A model generated the notes under the pieces. The model was not told where the DNA came from. It did no database searches and worked only from the letters and a program-made list of their open reading frames with translations. Positions 40,642 to 48,834 of a stretch of DNA of 64,000 bases are shown piece after piece; position 1 is the stretch's first letter, and every line of letters begins with the position of its first letter. The translations under genes were made by a program, and so were the position numbers. Source of the stretch: Agromyces aurantiacus (GTDB lineage Bacteria > Actinomycetota > Actinomycetes > Actinomycetales > Microbacteriaceae); assembly GCF_016907355.1 (NCBI RefSeq), contig NZ_JAFBBW010000001.1:186001-250000 (forward strand), read 5' to 3'.

Positions 40642-42450
40642 TCAGTCGAGCTCGCCGAGTTCGACCAGGCGCGCGAAGTCCGCGCTCGCGGCGCGAACCT
40701 CCTCGAAGGTGCCCTCCGTCTCGACCTGGCCGTCCTTGAGGAAGACGAGCGTGTCGGCATGCCGAACCGTGGAGAGCCGGTGGGCGACGATCACGATCGT
40801 GAGCGTGCCCTGCAGCGAACCGAGTGTCTTGGCGATCTCGTGCTCGGTCACGTTGTCGAGCGCGGAGGTCGCCTCGTCGAGCACGAGCACTCGCGGCCGG
40901 CGGTAGAGCGCGCGGGCGAGTCCGATGCGCTGGCGCTGTCCACCCGAGAGACGCACGCCGCGTTCGCCCACGACCGTGTCGAGCCCCTCGGGCAGATCGG
41001 CGACGAGCGCGTCGAGCTGCGACATCCGGATCACCTCGCGCACCCGGTCGACGTCGATCTCGTCACGCGGCACACCGAAGGCGATGTTCGTCGTGAGCGT
41101 CGCGTTGAGCAGGAAGACGTCTTGCGGCACCACCCCGAGGCCGGCGTACCATCCGGCGAGGTCGTCGGCGATCGAGCGGCCACCGACGATGACCTCGCCT
41201 TCCGTGGGCTTGAGCAGGCCGAGCACGATGTCGAGCAGCGTGCTCTTGCCGGCACCGCTCGAACCGACGAACGCCGTGGTGCGGTTCTCGCGGATGTCGA
41301 GGGAGATCCCGCGCAGCACGAACTCCTCGGAGTCGGGATAGTGGAAGCTGAGGTCGCGGAGCACGATGTCGCCCGTGAACGGTTCGGAGCTCCTCGGACG
41401 CTCGTCGTGCACACCCCCGGCGTCGAGTTCTTCGACGGCGTTGGAGACGATCTCGAGCCCGGCCTTGCCGGTGCGGATCGTCGCGAGGTTGGCGGCGACC
41501 CGGTTGAGCCCGGGCAGCGCACGCAGCGAGGCCGCCGCGAAGACGCCCAGCACGGTGAGCGCCTCGGCCGGAGTGCCCGTCGTGAAGAGGATGACCGAGA
41601 TGCCGAGGATCGCGATGACGAACCCGAGCTCGAGCAGGTAGCGCGGTGCGTCGGAGAGGATGCCCATGACCCGCGATGCGCGAGCCCGGCGCATCCGCGC
41701 CTCGCGGAAGCCGTCGATGAACGCGCTCGAGCTCGACGTGAGCCGGGCCTCGCGGAACCCGTCGAGTCCGGGAAGCAGGAACTGCCAGGCCTCGAGGCCG
41801 GCGGCCGCGAGCTCCTCGCCGATGCGGTACTGCCGGCGACGCAGGACCATCTGCACGCCGAAGACCAGGATGCCGAACAGCGCCACGGCGAACAGGGTCA
41901 CTGCGAAGGAGGTGTACGCGAGCACCACGACGATGGCCGCGAGCACCACGATGTCGGAGACGAGGCTCACGACCCCGAGCAGCACGCTCGACGACTGGCC
42001 GGTGGCATCGTTGATGTTGCGATAGACCTCGCTGATGCGGCGCGAGCGGTGATCGGAGTACGGCGCGAGCGCGTAGCGACGGGCGAGCTCGGCCGAGGAG
42101 AGCGCCGAGATCTTCGTCGTGCGGCCGAGCAGCCACCAGCGGAACAGGATCGCGCCGACGCTCTTGACGATGAAGACGATCGTGATCAGCCCCGCCACGA
42201 CCGGGATGAGGGTCGACAGGTCGGTGGTGCCGAGCACGCCCGAGATCCACTGCACGAACCAGTTGTCGGTGTCGCCGGTGAAGAGCTGCGTGAGCGGCAC
42301 CATGGCCGCAACGCCGATCGTGTCGAGCGCGGCGAGCACCAAGGACGCGCCGATGGTGCCGAGGACCCACCGCTTCGGATCGGCGCCGGCCATGTCGAGC
42401 ATCATCCGCAGCTGCGCGGTCAGGCTCCGCTCGCGAACGCTTCCTGCCAT
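40642..42450 (-). CDS. ABC exporter, half-transporter with fused membrane and ATPase domains (PglK/MsbA-like)
   Basis: 602 residues. The first ~330 hold six membrane segments (WVLGTIGASLVLAALDTIGVAAMVPL; LSTLIPVVAGLITIVFIVKSVGAILFRWWLLG; VTLFAVALFGILVFGVQMVL). The C-terminal ATPase shows Walker A VGSSGAGKSTL, signature RLSGGQRQR and Walker B VLVLDEATSALD. Homodimers of this type flip lipid-linked sugars (PglK, MsbA) or export peptides. The locus has no MATE-type Wzx, so flipping of the lipid-linked repeat unit is the favoured role. GGAGGAG lies just before the ATG. Confidence 0.88.
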   Translation of the reverse strand: MAGSVRERSLTAQLRMMLDMAGADPKRWVLGTIGASLVLAALDTIGVAAMVPLTQLFTGDTDNWFVQWISGVLGTTDLSTLIPVVAGLITIVFIVKSVGAILFRWWLLGRTTKISALSSAELARRYALAPYSDHRSRRISEVYRNINDATGQSSSVLLGVVSLVSDIVVLAAIVVVLAYTSFAVTLFAVALFGILVFGVQMVLRRRQYRIGEELAAAGLEAWQFLLPGLDGFREARLTSSSSAFIDGFREARMRRARASRVMGILSDAPRYLLELGFVIAILGISVILFTTGTPAEALTVLGVFAAASLRALPGLNRVAANLATIRTGKAGLEIVSNAVEELDAGGVHDERPRSSEPFTGDIVLRDLSFHYPDSEEFVLRGISLDIRENRTTAFVGSSGAGKSTLLDIVLGLLKPTEGEVIVGGRSIADDLAGWYAGLGVVPQDVFLLNATLTTNIAFGVPRDEIDVDRVREVIRMSQLDALVADLPEGLDTVVGERGVRLSGGQRQRIGLARALYRRPRVLVLDEATSALDNVTEHEIAKTLGSLQGTLTIVIVAHRLSTVRHADTLVFLKDGQVETEGTFEEVRAASADFARLVELGELD

Positions 42451-42592
42451 GGGTCTCCTCCGCGCCTCGCCCTCGATGTCGGGCGGGCGGGCCTCAGGGC
42501 ATCATAACTGCGCGGATGGCGCGTGCCACGCCGTGCGTCGTGCGGCCGACGCGCCCGCCCGGCTCTCGCACGCGCTCACGCGCTCGGCGCAC

Positions 42593-42859
42593 TCACTCGC
42601 TCACTCGCTCGAGCAGGCCGCGCTCGACCATGTCATCCAGGAACCCCTCGACCTCGGCCCGGATCGTCGCCGGCTCCACACCGGTCCATCCGGCGACACG
42701 GTCCACCAATGACTCGGCGGGGCCGTCGCACGCCTCGACCCAGATGAGCCCCGCGACACCGTCGAGCACCACGATCGGCCCGTGCGGCAGGGTCGCCGCG
42801 TAGAGAACGTCGTCGTGCTCGACGACGCCCACGGCGTCGGCGGGGCGGTAGCCGGGCAT
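42593..42859 (-). CDS. PqqD-like peptide-binding protein
   Basis: 88 residues. The pattern GVVEHDDVLYAATLPHGPIVVLDGVAGLIWVEACDGPAESLVDRVAGWTGV, with hydrophobic strands, a central GLIW and a helix rich in acidic residues ending in a short basic helix, is that of PqqD-fold proteins, which act as peptide chaperones in modification systems. The ATG shares one base with the stop of the nucleotidyltransferase upstream (TGATG), a firm sign of co-translation. No peptide precursor gene was found next to it. Confidence 0.75.
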   Translation of the reverse strand: MPGYRPADAVGVVEHDDVLYAATLPHGPIVVLDGVAGLIWVEACDGPAESLVDRVAGWTGVEPATIRAEVEGFLDDMVERGLLERVSE

Positions 42860-43740
42860 CAACGCACCACCCTTCGCGGCCCGTACCGGCGGTACACCGC
42901 CTGGGCAGCCTGGCCGACGCCGACGAACGGGCGACGGATGAACTCGACGGCGATGTCGAGACGCGTGGGCGTGCGGCCCAGGCGGTGCGCCAGGTGGTCG
43001 ACGTTGACGAACGTCGCGCGCAGCGCCATCCGCATCGCCGCCCCCGCGCTGGGTGCGGCGCGGATGCGGGCCCGCCACTCGGCGGCGCGCGAGCCGCCCT
43101 GGGAGACCACCTTCCACAGCCGGTACTCGCGGTCGTCGCGGTACCGGTCGAGCCCGCCGGTGGCGGCCGCGAACGCGACCTCGGCGTGCAGCCGCGCGAC
43201 GAGCTGCGTCACGTCGGCCCGGAACGCCTCGTCGGCCTCCGTCCACACCGTGACGACGTCGCCGCGCGCACCTTTCGCCGAGCGCGCCGTGTTGAGCAGG
43301 AGCAGCACCGCCTGGGCGGTCACGCTCGGCACGCGGCATCCGACCCCGGCGATCTCGACCGGCCGCCGATCGGCCCAGAACACCTCGAACGCCTGCGCCG
43401 GGTCGAGGCGGATGCCGGGGAAGTAGCGGTGGATGTCGATGAACCCCCACGCGTCGTGCAGGTACGTCTGCGCGTGACCGAACGGCGAACCGCCCTCGAA
43501 CGTGCTGTAGAGGGCCCACCCGTTGGCGCGGAGCGCGCGGTCGAGCGCGTCGACCTGCGAGGGGCGCACGAGCACGTCGACGTCGCTGCCGGCGTACCCG
43601 CCCGGGCGGAGCGACGGGTCGACCGCGACCCCCTTGATGTGCAGCAGGTCGACCCCGATCGAGTCGGCGAGGTGCTGCACCGCCGCGTGCCCGAATCGCA
43701 GGCGCACCGGAAGCGGCACGCTGACCTGCGACTCGTTCAC
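42859..43740 (-). CDS. Nucleotidyltransferase family protein (NTP_transf_5-like)
   Basis: 293 residues. The nucleotidyltransferase core is visible in VDLLHIKGVAVDPSLRPGGYAGSDVDVLVRPSQVDALDRALRANGW (SDVDVLV carries the metal-binding acids), then DAWGFIDIHRYFPGI. Such proteins pair with PqqD-like and HPr-kinase-like partners in polysaccharide and peptide loci; their substrate is unknown. The GTG at 43740 overlaps the stop of the glycosyltransferase upstream (GTGA). The 3' end is coupled to the PqqD-like gene. Four minus-strand genes from 45505 to 42593 form one overlapping chain. Confidence 0.8.
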   Translation of the reverse strand: MNESQVSVPLPVRLRFGHAAVQHLADSIGVDLLHIKGVAVDPSLRPGGYAGSDVDVLVRPSQVDALDRALRANGWALYSTFEGGSPFGHAQTYLHDAWGFIDIHRYFPGIRLDPAQAFEVFWADRRPVEIAGVGCRVPSVTAQAVLLLLNTARSAKGARGDVVTVWTEADEAFRADVTQLVARLHAEVAFAAATGGLDRYRDDREYRLWKVVSQGGSRAAEWRARIRAAPSAGAAMRMALRATFVNVDHLAHRLGRTPTRLDIAVEFIRRPFVGVGQAAQAVYRRYGPRRVVR

Positions 43741-44840
43741 GCCCGTTGCACCGCCTCCCGGATCACTGTAGCGAGGCGCGCGACGTGGGCGTCGCGGCGA
43801 AACCCGCGTGCCCAATCGCGGGTCGACTCGGGGTCGATGCCGCGGGCGGCCGTGATCGCCGCGGCCAGGTCGGCCGCGGTGGCGGATGCCGCGTGCGCGC
43901 CGCTCACGCCGGGCCGCACCGTCTCGAGGTAGCCGCCCGCCGCGACCGTCGCCGCCGGCGTGCCCTCGAGCGCGGCCTCGAGCACGGTAAGCCCGAAGTC
44001 CTCGCGCCCCGCGCCGATGACGACCTCGGCGTGCCGGTACACCCAGCAGAGCTCGGCGTCGCTCACCCGGCCGAGGCCGTGCACGCCGCGCGCGGGGTCG
44101 TCGAGCGACTCCGAACCCGAGCCGACGACCGCGATCCCGAGTCCGGCCGCGCGGGCCGCCTCGACGGCGAGCGGCACGTTCTTGTAGCCGCGGTCGCGCG
44201 CCACGACGACGGCGAACGGCGCGTTGAGGTCGCGGGCCGGTGCCGCGGCATCCGTCGCCACCGGCTCGACCGGCGGATGGATCACGGTCGACTCGAGCCC
44301 GTACGCCGCGCGGATCCGCTCGCGCGTGACCTCGGAGTTCGCCACGATCGCGCTCGCACGCGCCATCGCCTCGGCGTCGCCCGCGCGCAGCAGCGGCGTG
44401 CTGACGGCGAGGCCGGCCCGGCGCAGCGCGCTGAGCCGCAGCCGGTAGTCCTCGGCGGCGTACAGCCAGCGAGCCGGGCTGTGCACGTAGACGACGTGCG
44501 GCATCTCGAAGCGGAACCGGTGCGCCCACCCGCTGCTCGAGACGAGCGCCACGTCGCCGCCGGCGACCGTCGTCCGCGCGGCGATCGCCGGCAGCGCCGG
44601 CAGCATCCGCTCGACCTGCCCCGACAGCGCCGACGGGATGGTGGCGCGCACCTCGAGCCCGCGGAACGCCTCGTAGGTCGACTCGGGCCGGTACGCCAGG
44701 GTCACGACGCGGTCGGCACCGAAGCCCGCCACCCACTCGGTGACGACGCGCTCGGCCCCGCCGACCTGCACCAGGTAGTCGTGCGCGAGCACGATCCGTG
44801 GCTCGTCGCCGGGGTTCCGGATGTCGCGCGCCGCCGTCAT
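43737..44840 (-). CDS. Glycosyltransferase, GT4 family (WbaZ/mannosyltransferase-like)
   Basis: A 367-residue GT-B enzyme. It shows RIVLAHDYLVQVGGAERVVTEWVAGF at the N-terminus and FEMPHVVYVHSPARWLYAAEDY, both typical of WcaI/WbaZ-like enzymes, then IVANSEVTRERIRAAYGLESTVIHPPV and VVIGAGREDFGLTVLEAALEGTPAATVAAGGYLETV with E-x7-E. The ATG at 44840 overlaps the stop of the membrane protein gene upstream. The GTG of the nucleotidyltransferase overlaps its own stop. Confidence 0.86.
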   Translation of the reverse strand: MTAARDIRNPGDEPRIVLAHDYLVQVGGAERVVTEWVAGFGADRVVTLAYRPESTYEAFRGLEVRATIPSALSGQVERMLPALPAIAARTTVAGGDVALVSSSGWAHRFRFEMPHVVYVHSPARWLYAAEDYRLRLSALRRAGLAVSTPLLRAGDAEAMARASAIVANSEVTRERIRAAYGLESTVIHPPVEPVATDAAAPARDLNAPFAVVVARDRGYKNVPLAVEAARAAGLGIAVVGSGSESLDDPARGVHGLGRVSDAELCWVYRHAEVVIGAGREDFGLTVLEAALEGTPAATVAAGGYLETVRPGVSGAHAASATAADLAAAITAARGIDPESTRDWARGFRRDAHVARLATVIREAVQRA

Positions 44841-45505
44841 GCGGCCCGCCGCGCCTCGACCGCGGCCGCGCGCCAGAGCGCGGCCGTGACGAGCGCCATC
44901 CACACGATGAACACCGCGACGCCGAAGACCGAGCCGCGGCCCTCCGGGGCGGAACCCAGCACGCCGAACACGAACCCCAGCGCGAAGAACGCGGCCGCGA
45001 CGAGGCTCACGATGCCGAGCCAGCGCCATCCGATCCTGCGGCGCAGAAAAGCCGGTGCGAGGGTCGCGGCGAGCGCGGAGCCCGCGAGCACATTCGGCAC
45101 CCTCGTCTGGAGGGCGTCGAGCACGGCGAGGGCCGTCTCGGCGGGGTCGGTCGCCGCGGCGAACAGCGCCGTCTCAGCCGTGAGCGAGACCAGGCCCATG
45201 GCGATGAACACGGCGCTCGCGAGGCCGAACGCCGCGGCCGTCACGGCGTCGCCGTCATCGTGGAGCACGACCGCGAGCGGCGCGGCGAACACGATCACGG
45301 CGAGCAGCGCGACGCCGAGCGCGAGCTCGCTCGCGAGCAACGGCACGCGCTGGTCGCCGATCCAGGCGGCGAGGTCGGCCGGGGCGCTGGTCTCGGGGCC
45401 GAGCCCCTGCAGCAGACGATGCACGCCGTAGAGCACGACGAACGCCGTCGCCCCGATCGCCGCCCAGCGCAGGCGCGAGGCGCGCACGGCCGCGTTCACG
45501 CCCAC
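44837..45505 (-). CDS. Integral membrane protein of unknown function
   Basis: About 222 residues with seven hydrophobic stretches (WAAIGATAFVVLYGVHRLL; VPLLASELALGVALLAVIVFAAPLAVVL; AFGLASAVFIAMGLVSL; WLGIVSLVAAAFFALGFVFGVLG; VFGVAVFIVWMALVTAAL). I start at GTG 45505 because GAGGAG lies six bases upstream; GTG 45538 would add 11 hydrophilic residues. It is translationally coupled to the glycosyltransferase gene at the end of the polysaccharide locus, yet nothing in it points to sugar handling. No family is recognised. Confidence 0.7.
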   Translation of the reverse strand: MGVNAAVRASRLRWAAIGATAFVVLYGVHRLLQGLGPETSAPADLAAWIGDQRVPLLASELALGVALLAVIVFAAPLAVVLHDDGDAVTAAAFGLASAVFIAMGLVSLTAETALFAAATDPAETALAVLDALQTRVPNVLAGSALAATLAPAFLRRRIGWRWLGIVSLVAAAFFALGFVFGVLGSAPEGRGSVFGVAVFIVWMALVTAALWRAAAVEARRAA

Positions 45506-45566
45506 GTCGAGCTCCTCACCCAGTCGATGCGTCGGCACCGCGACATCCGCTGCCCTTCGCCTTCGC

Positions 45567-46172
45567 TCAGCCGCCCGCGGAACCGGCGTCGGTCACGCCG
45601 ACATCCGCCCGGCTGAAGTTCTGGTACGACCGCGACGCCGTCGGTCCGCGCTGCCCCTGGTACCGCGACGAGTACGCGGGCGACCCGTACGGACGCTCGC
45701 TCGGCGACGACAGCCGGAAGAAGCACAGCTGCCCGATCTTCATGCCCGGCCACAGCTTGATCGGCAGCGTCGCGACATTGCTGAGCTCGAGCGTGACGTG
45801 GCCCGTGAAGCCCGGATCGATGAACCCCGCCGTGGAGTGCGTCAGCAGGCCGAGCCGACCCAACGAGCTCTTGCCCTCGAGCCGCGCTGCGATGTCGTCG
45901 GGCAGCGTGACCGCCTCGTACGTCGACGCGAGCACGAACTCGCCCGGGTGCAGGATGAACGGCTCGTCGGGCCGCACGTCGATCAGGTGCGTCAGCTCGG
46001 GCTGGTGCTCGGCCGGATCGATGAACGGGTACTTGTGGTTGTCGAACAGCCGGAAGTACCGGTCGAGGCGCACGTCGATCGACGAGGGCTGGATCATCGC
46101 CGGGTCATAGGGCTCGAGCCTGACGCGCTCGCGATCGAGTTCGGCCCTGATGTCGCGATCCGAGAGAAGCAC
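45567..46172 (-). CDS. dcd: dCTP deaminase
   Basis: 201 residues, the usual actinobacterial length. It converts dCTP to dUTP (or to dUMP in the bifunctional form) for thymidylate synthesis. Motifs: [20 protein letters not shown], the active-site region [32 protein letters not shown] with the catalytic Glu, and C-terminal [19 protein letters not shown], which closes over the nucleotide. The GTG at 46172 starts LLSDRDI, the conserved N-terminus; the ribosome site is weak. It is a housekeeping gene marking the end of the polysaccharide locus. Confidence 0.95.
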   Translation of the reverse strand: MLLSDRDIRAELDRERVRLEPYDPAMIQPSSIDVRLDRYFRLFDNHKYPFIDPAEHQPELTHLIDVRPDEPFILHPGEFVLASTYEAVTLPDDIAARLEGKSSLGRLGLLTHSTAGFIDPGFTGHVTLELSNVATLPIKLWPGMKIGQLCFFRLSSPSERPYGSPAYSSRYQGQRGPTASRSYQNFSRADVGVTDAGSAGG

Positions 46173-46242
46173 GGAGGCAAGCCTACCGAGGGGGCCGCGC
46201 CGGCTTGCTACGATGGTCATCGCGCATCCTCGGATGGCGCAC

Positions 46243-46316
46243 GCCGATGTAGTTCAATGGTAGAACTTCTGCTTCCCAAGCAGACAGCGCGGGTTCGATT
46301 CCCGTCATCGGCTCCA
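46243..46316 (+). tRNA. tRNA-Gly (anticodon CCC)
   Basis: The 7-bp acceptor stem GCCGATG pairs with CATCGGC. The D arm is GTAGTTCAATGGTAGAAC. The anticodon stem TCTGC/GCAGA encloses the loop TTCCCAA with anticodon CCC. The T arm is GCGGG-TTCGATT-CCCGT-like, with the usual TTCGA. The discriminator base is T and the CCA end is encoded (46314-46316). It reads GGG codons. A degraded copy of its 3' half lies at 49520-49553. Confidence 0.95.
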
Positions 46317-46456
46317 CGATAAATGCCCCGATCAGAACCATTTTCTGCACGACGTGACGCGCCTCTTCAAAACTTCCGCAAATTGCCCGCTCAGACGGAC
46401 TTTCCGCCGTCGTCCCAACCGCCGGTCCTGAGCACGGGTGATGGCGAGAGCCCGCC

Positions 46457-47716
46457 TCAGCGATCGACCCGCGCCTCCAGCAGGCGCCGCTCGGCCTCGT
46501 TCGCCGTGAGTTCCAGGGCGCGCAGGTCCTCGGCCATCGCCTCGTCCCGACGGCCGAGGAGCCGGAGCATCCGCGCGCGCACGGCGTGCCAGAGGTGGTA
46601 TCCCGTGAGGGCGCGTCCGAGCGCATCCACCTCGTCCAGTGCCGCTTGCGGCCCGTCGACCTCGGCGAGCGCCACCGCGCGGTTCAGCCGGACGACCGGC
46701 GAGCGGTCGTATGCCAGCAGCATGTCGTAGAGCGTGAGCACCTGGAGCCAGTCGGTGTCGCCGCCGTCGCGCGTATCGGAGTGGCAGGCGGCGATCGCCG
46801 CGTGCAACTGCCATCGCCCCGGGCGTCGGAGCTTCGCCGCCTTCTCGAGCACGGCCTGTGCCTCGGCGATCAGTCGGCGATCCCACCGCGCCCGGTCCTG
46901 ATCGGCGAGCAGGACGAGCTCTCCGTCGACGGCGCGTGCGCCCTCGCGGGCTCGATGGAACAGCAGCAGTGCGAGCAGTCCCTGCGCCTCCGCCTCGCGC
47001 GGCAGTTCGTGTGCGACGACGCGCGCGAGCCACACGGCGTCGTCGGCGAGGTCGCGGTCCGCGGCCGCGTCTCCGCCGGCGACCAGGTGCGCCTCGTTGT
47101 ACATCACGGAGACGACGGTCAGGACGATATCCAGGCGTGCGGCCCGCTCGGATCCCTCGGGGATCCGCAGGGGGATGCCGGTCGCGCCGATCTTCCGCTT
47201 GGCCCGCACGATCCGCTGCGCGACCGTCGATTCCGGGGTCAGGGTGGCTCGCGCGATCTGGGCGGTCGTGAGGCCGCAGATCGCGCGGAGCGTCAGGGCG
47301 AGCTGCGCGTCCGGGGAGATTGCTGGGTGACAGCAGCCGAACAGCAGCGGCAGTCGTTCGTCGGGCTCGCCGGTGCCGGTGCCGGTGAGCGGTGCGGCCT
47401 CGGCCGGATCGGCGAGCAGGGCCAGCTTCTCGCGGTACCGCTTCTCGCGCCGCAAGCGGTCGAGGGCATTGTGACGGGCCGCCTGCGTCAGCCATCCGCC
47501 GGGATTGGGCGGCACCCCGCGCGTACGCCACTCGCGCACGGCCTCCTCGATCGCCTCGGCGACCGACTCCTCGGCAAGGTCGAGGCTCCCGAGCCATCGG
47601 GTGAGCGCCGCCACGATCCGCGCGGACTCCTCGCGGATCACGCTCGCGAGGAGGTGGTCGGATGCCGCGGCGTCGCCCCGACCCGACTGCGCCGCCGCGC
47701 CATCCGTTCCGTTCAC
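46457..47716 (-). CDS. ECF-type RNA polymerase sigma factor with long C-terminal extension (ECF42-like)
   Basis: 419 residues. Sigma region 2 is in LAEESVAEAIEEAVREWRTRGVPPNPGGWLTQAARHNALDRLRREKRY; region 4 is in LALTLRAICGLTTAQIARATLTPESTVAQRIVRAKRKI. A ~230-residue helical extension follows, containing LTVVSVMYNEAHLVAGG, AQGLLALLLFHRARE and DRSPVVRLNRAVALAEVDGPQAALDEVDAL, as in the ECF42 group, whose extension is TPR-like. ECF42 members lack a classical anti-sigma factor and are linked to DGPF/YCII proteins, as here. The gene starts 14 bases after a DGPF gene and shares its promoter. Confidence 0.88.
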   Translation of the reverse strand: MNGTDGAAAQSGRGDAAASDHLLASVIREESARIVAALTRWLGSLDLAEESVAEAIEEAVREWRTRGVPPNPGGWLTQAARHNALDRLRREKRYREKLALLADPAEAAPLTGTGTGEPDERLPLLFGCCHPAISPDAQLALTLRAICGLTTAQIARATLTPESTVAQRIVRAKRKIGATGIPLRIPEGSERAARLDIVLTVVSVMYNEAHLVAGGDAAADRDLADDAVWLARVVAHELPREAEAQGLLALLLFHRAREGARAVDGELVLLADQDRARWDRRLIAEAQAVLEKAAKLRRPGRWQLHAAIAACHSDTRDGGDTDWLQVLTLYDMLLAYDRSPVVRLNRAVALAEVDGPQAALDEVDALGRALTGYHLWHAVRARMLRLLGRRDEAMAEDLRALELTANEAERRLLEARVDR

Positions 47717-47730
47717 GGCTCGAGGCGGCG

Positions 47731-48081
47731 TCAGTAGACGACGATCGGGCGGATCTCGACCGCAACGCCGGGCAGCTCGAGCAGCGGCCAGGTCTTGACG
47801 ATGGCGATCGCCGCGTCGAGGTCGGGCACGTCGATCACCTGGAATCCGCCGATGACCTCCCTCGCCTCCGAGAACGGCCCGTCGGCCACGACCGGCTCGT
47901 CGCCGCCGGAGCTGACCGTCGTCGCGGTGGCGACCGGCTGCAACTGGGCGCCGGACTCGGTCATCACCTCGCGGTGCGTGCCGAACCAGTCGTAGGTGCG
48001 GCGATAGGCCTGCTCGACCAGCTCAGGCGACGCCGCTGCCTCGAGTTCGGGCGTGGTGGTGAACATGATGACGTACTTCAC
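47731..48081 (-). CDS. DGPF/YCII-domain protein
   Basis: 116 residues, a small alpha/beta barrel. MKYVIMFTTTPELEA opens the fold and VVADGPFSEAREVIGGFQVIDVPDLDAAIAI carries the DGPF motif and family signature. The exact role is unknown; in ECF42 systems such proteins are the conserved regulon members and may sense or detoxify a small molecule. The GTG at 48081 has GGAAGGA seven bases upstream. The sigma factor follows in the same operon, behind a promoter at 48119-48147. Confidence 0.88.
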   Translation of the reverse strand: MKYVIMFTTTPELEAAASPELVEQAYRRTYDWFGTHREVMTESGAQLQPVATATTVSSGGDEPVVADGPFSEAREVIGGFQVIDVPDLDAAIAIVKTWPLLELPGVAVEIRPIVVY

Positions 48082-48118
48082 GGTCGTGTCCTTCCGTCAT
48101 GGGAACCGTTTCATCCCC

Positions 48119-48147
48119 ACAGCGAACGGGCAAGCCCGAATTCGACA
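48119..48147 (-). promoter_or_regulatory. Candidate ECF42-type promoter of the DGPF-sigma operon
   Basis: On the minus strand TGTCGA (48147-48142) is followed after 17 bases by CGCTGT (48124-48119). The start codon of the DGPF gene is about 38 bases downstream. The same arrangement with the same spacing precedes the second DGPF gene. A TGTCGA -35 element agrees with what has been described for ECF42 sigma factors. Confidence 0.75.
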
Positions 48148-48254
48148 CGAACCGCTTCGGAGATCTTGGTTCTCGGCCCGGTGACCCGTTGCCGTCATCG
48201 AAGCGACCGCGTCCGCCTGCATGGCGGACGCGGTCGGCTCGTCGCCGGGAGCGA

Positions 48255-48608
48255 TCAGAACGGGTTCGTCGACGGGTCCACGATCGGGCGGACCTCGACG
48301 CCGCCGCCGGTGGCCGGGCACAGCTTGCCGATCTCGACGGCATGGTCGAGGTCGCGCGCCTCGACGACGTAGTAGCCGAGGAGGGCCTCCGTGCTCCGGA
48401 CGAACGGGCCGTCCGTCACCGTGCCGCCCTTGATCGTGGTCGCGGTCGTCACGGGCGCGAGCGCCCCGCCGCCCGTGAGGGACCCACCCAGCTCGGAGAC
48501 CTGCGTGGTGAACGTGGTGTGCGCGTCGACCACCGCGGCCCACCCCTCGGGCGGCATGGTCTCGTAGAACGCCGGGTCTTCGTAGATGAGAATCGCAAAC
48601 TGGGACAT
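48255..48608 (-). CDS. Second DGPF/YCII-domain protein
   Basis: 117 residues. MSQFAILIYEDPAFYETMPPEGW opens the fold, and KGGTVTDGPFVRSTEALLGYYVVEARDLDHAVEIG contains the DGPF motif. It is clearly related to, but well diverged from, the DGPF protein at 47731-48081. The ATG at 48608 has GGAGG seven bases upstream. It has its own copy of the 29-base promoter (48663-48691), so it should belong to the same sigma regulon while being separately transcribed. Confidence 0.86.
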   Translation of the reverse strand: MSQFAILIYEDPAFYETMPPEGWAAVVDAHTTFTTQVSELGGSLTGGGALAPVTTATTIKGGTVTDGPFVRSTEALLGYYVVEARDLDHAVEIGKLCPATGGGVEVRPIVDPSTNPF

Positions 48609-48662
48609 GGAAGTGCCTCCTGCACTGTGTCGCGGGCCGGCCGGTCCGGCTCCGTCACAGTG

Positions 48663-48691
48663 ACAGCGAACATGCGGCCGCCGAATCGACA
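48663..48691 (-). promoter_or_regulatory. Second copy of the candidate ECF42-type promoter
   Basis: On the minus strand TGTCGA (48691-48686), a 17-base spacer, then CGCTGT (48668-48663). The two promoters also share GTT just before CGCTGT and CGG inside the spacer. Sequence outside this block is unrelated. Confidence 0.75.
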
Positions 48692-48834
48692 CCCAGGCCC
48701 CGAAACTCCCGTCACGGGTTCCGCACGTCACGGGGCCTGCTTCCACTCGCTCTCGGGGAATACCCCGATGGAGGCTCGGCATCGTCTCCGTAGACTGACC
48801 GCCGTCACTCGATCGAGATCGGGGGTGTGTCATC

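Noticed and set aside
38555..43740. A lasso-peptide gene cluster (asparagine-synthetase-like, PqqD-like, ABC transporter, kinase)
   Set aside because: There is no transglutaminase-like B2 protease and no precursor peptide, and the ATP pyrophosphatase lacks a glutaminase domain. The glycosyltransferase setting fits glycan assembly better.
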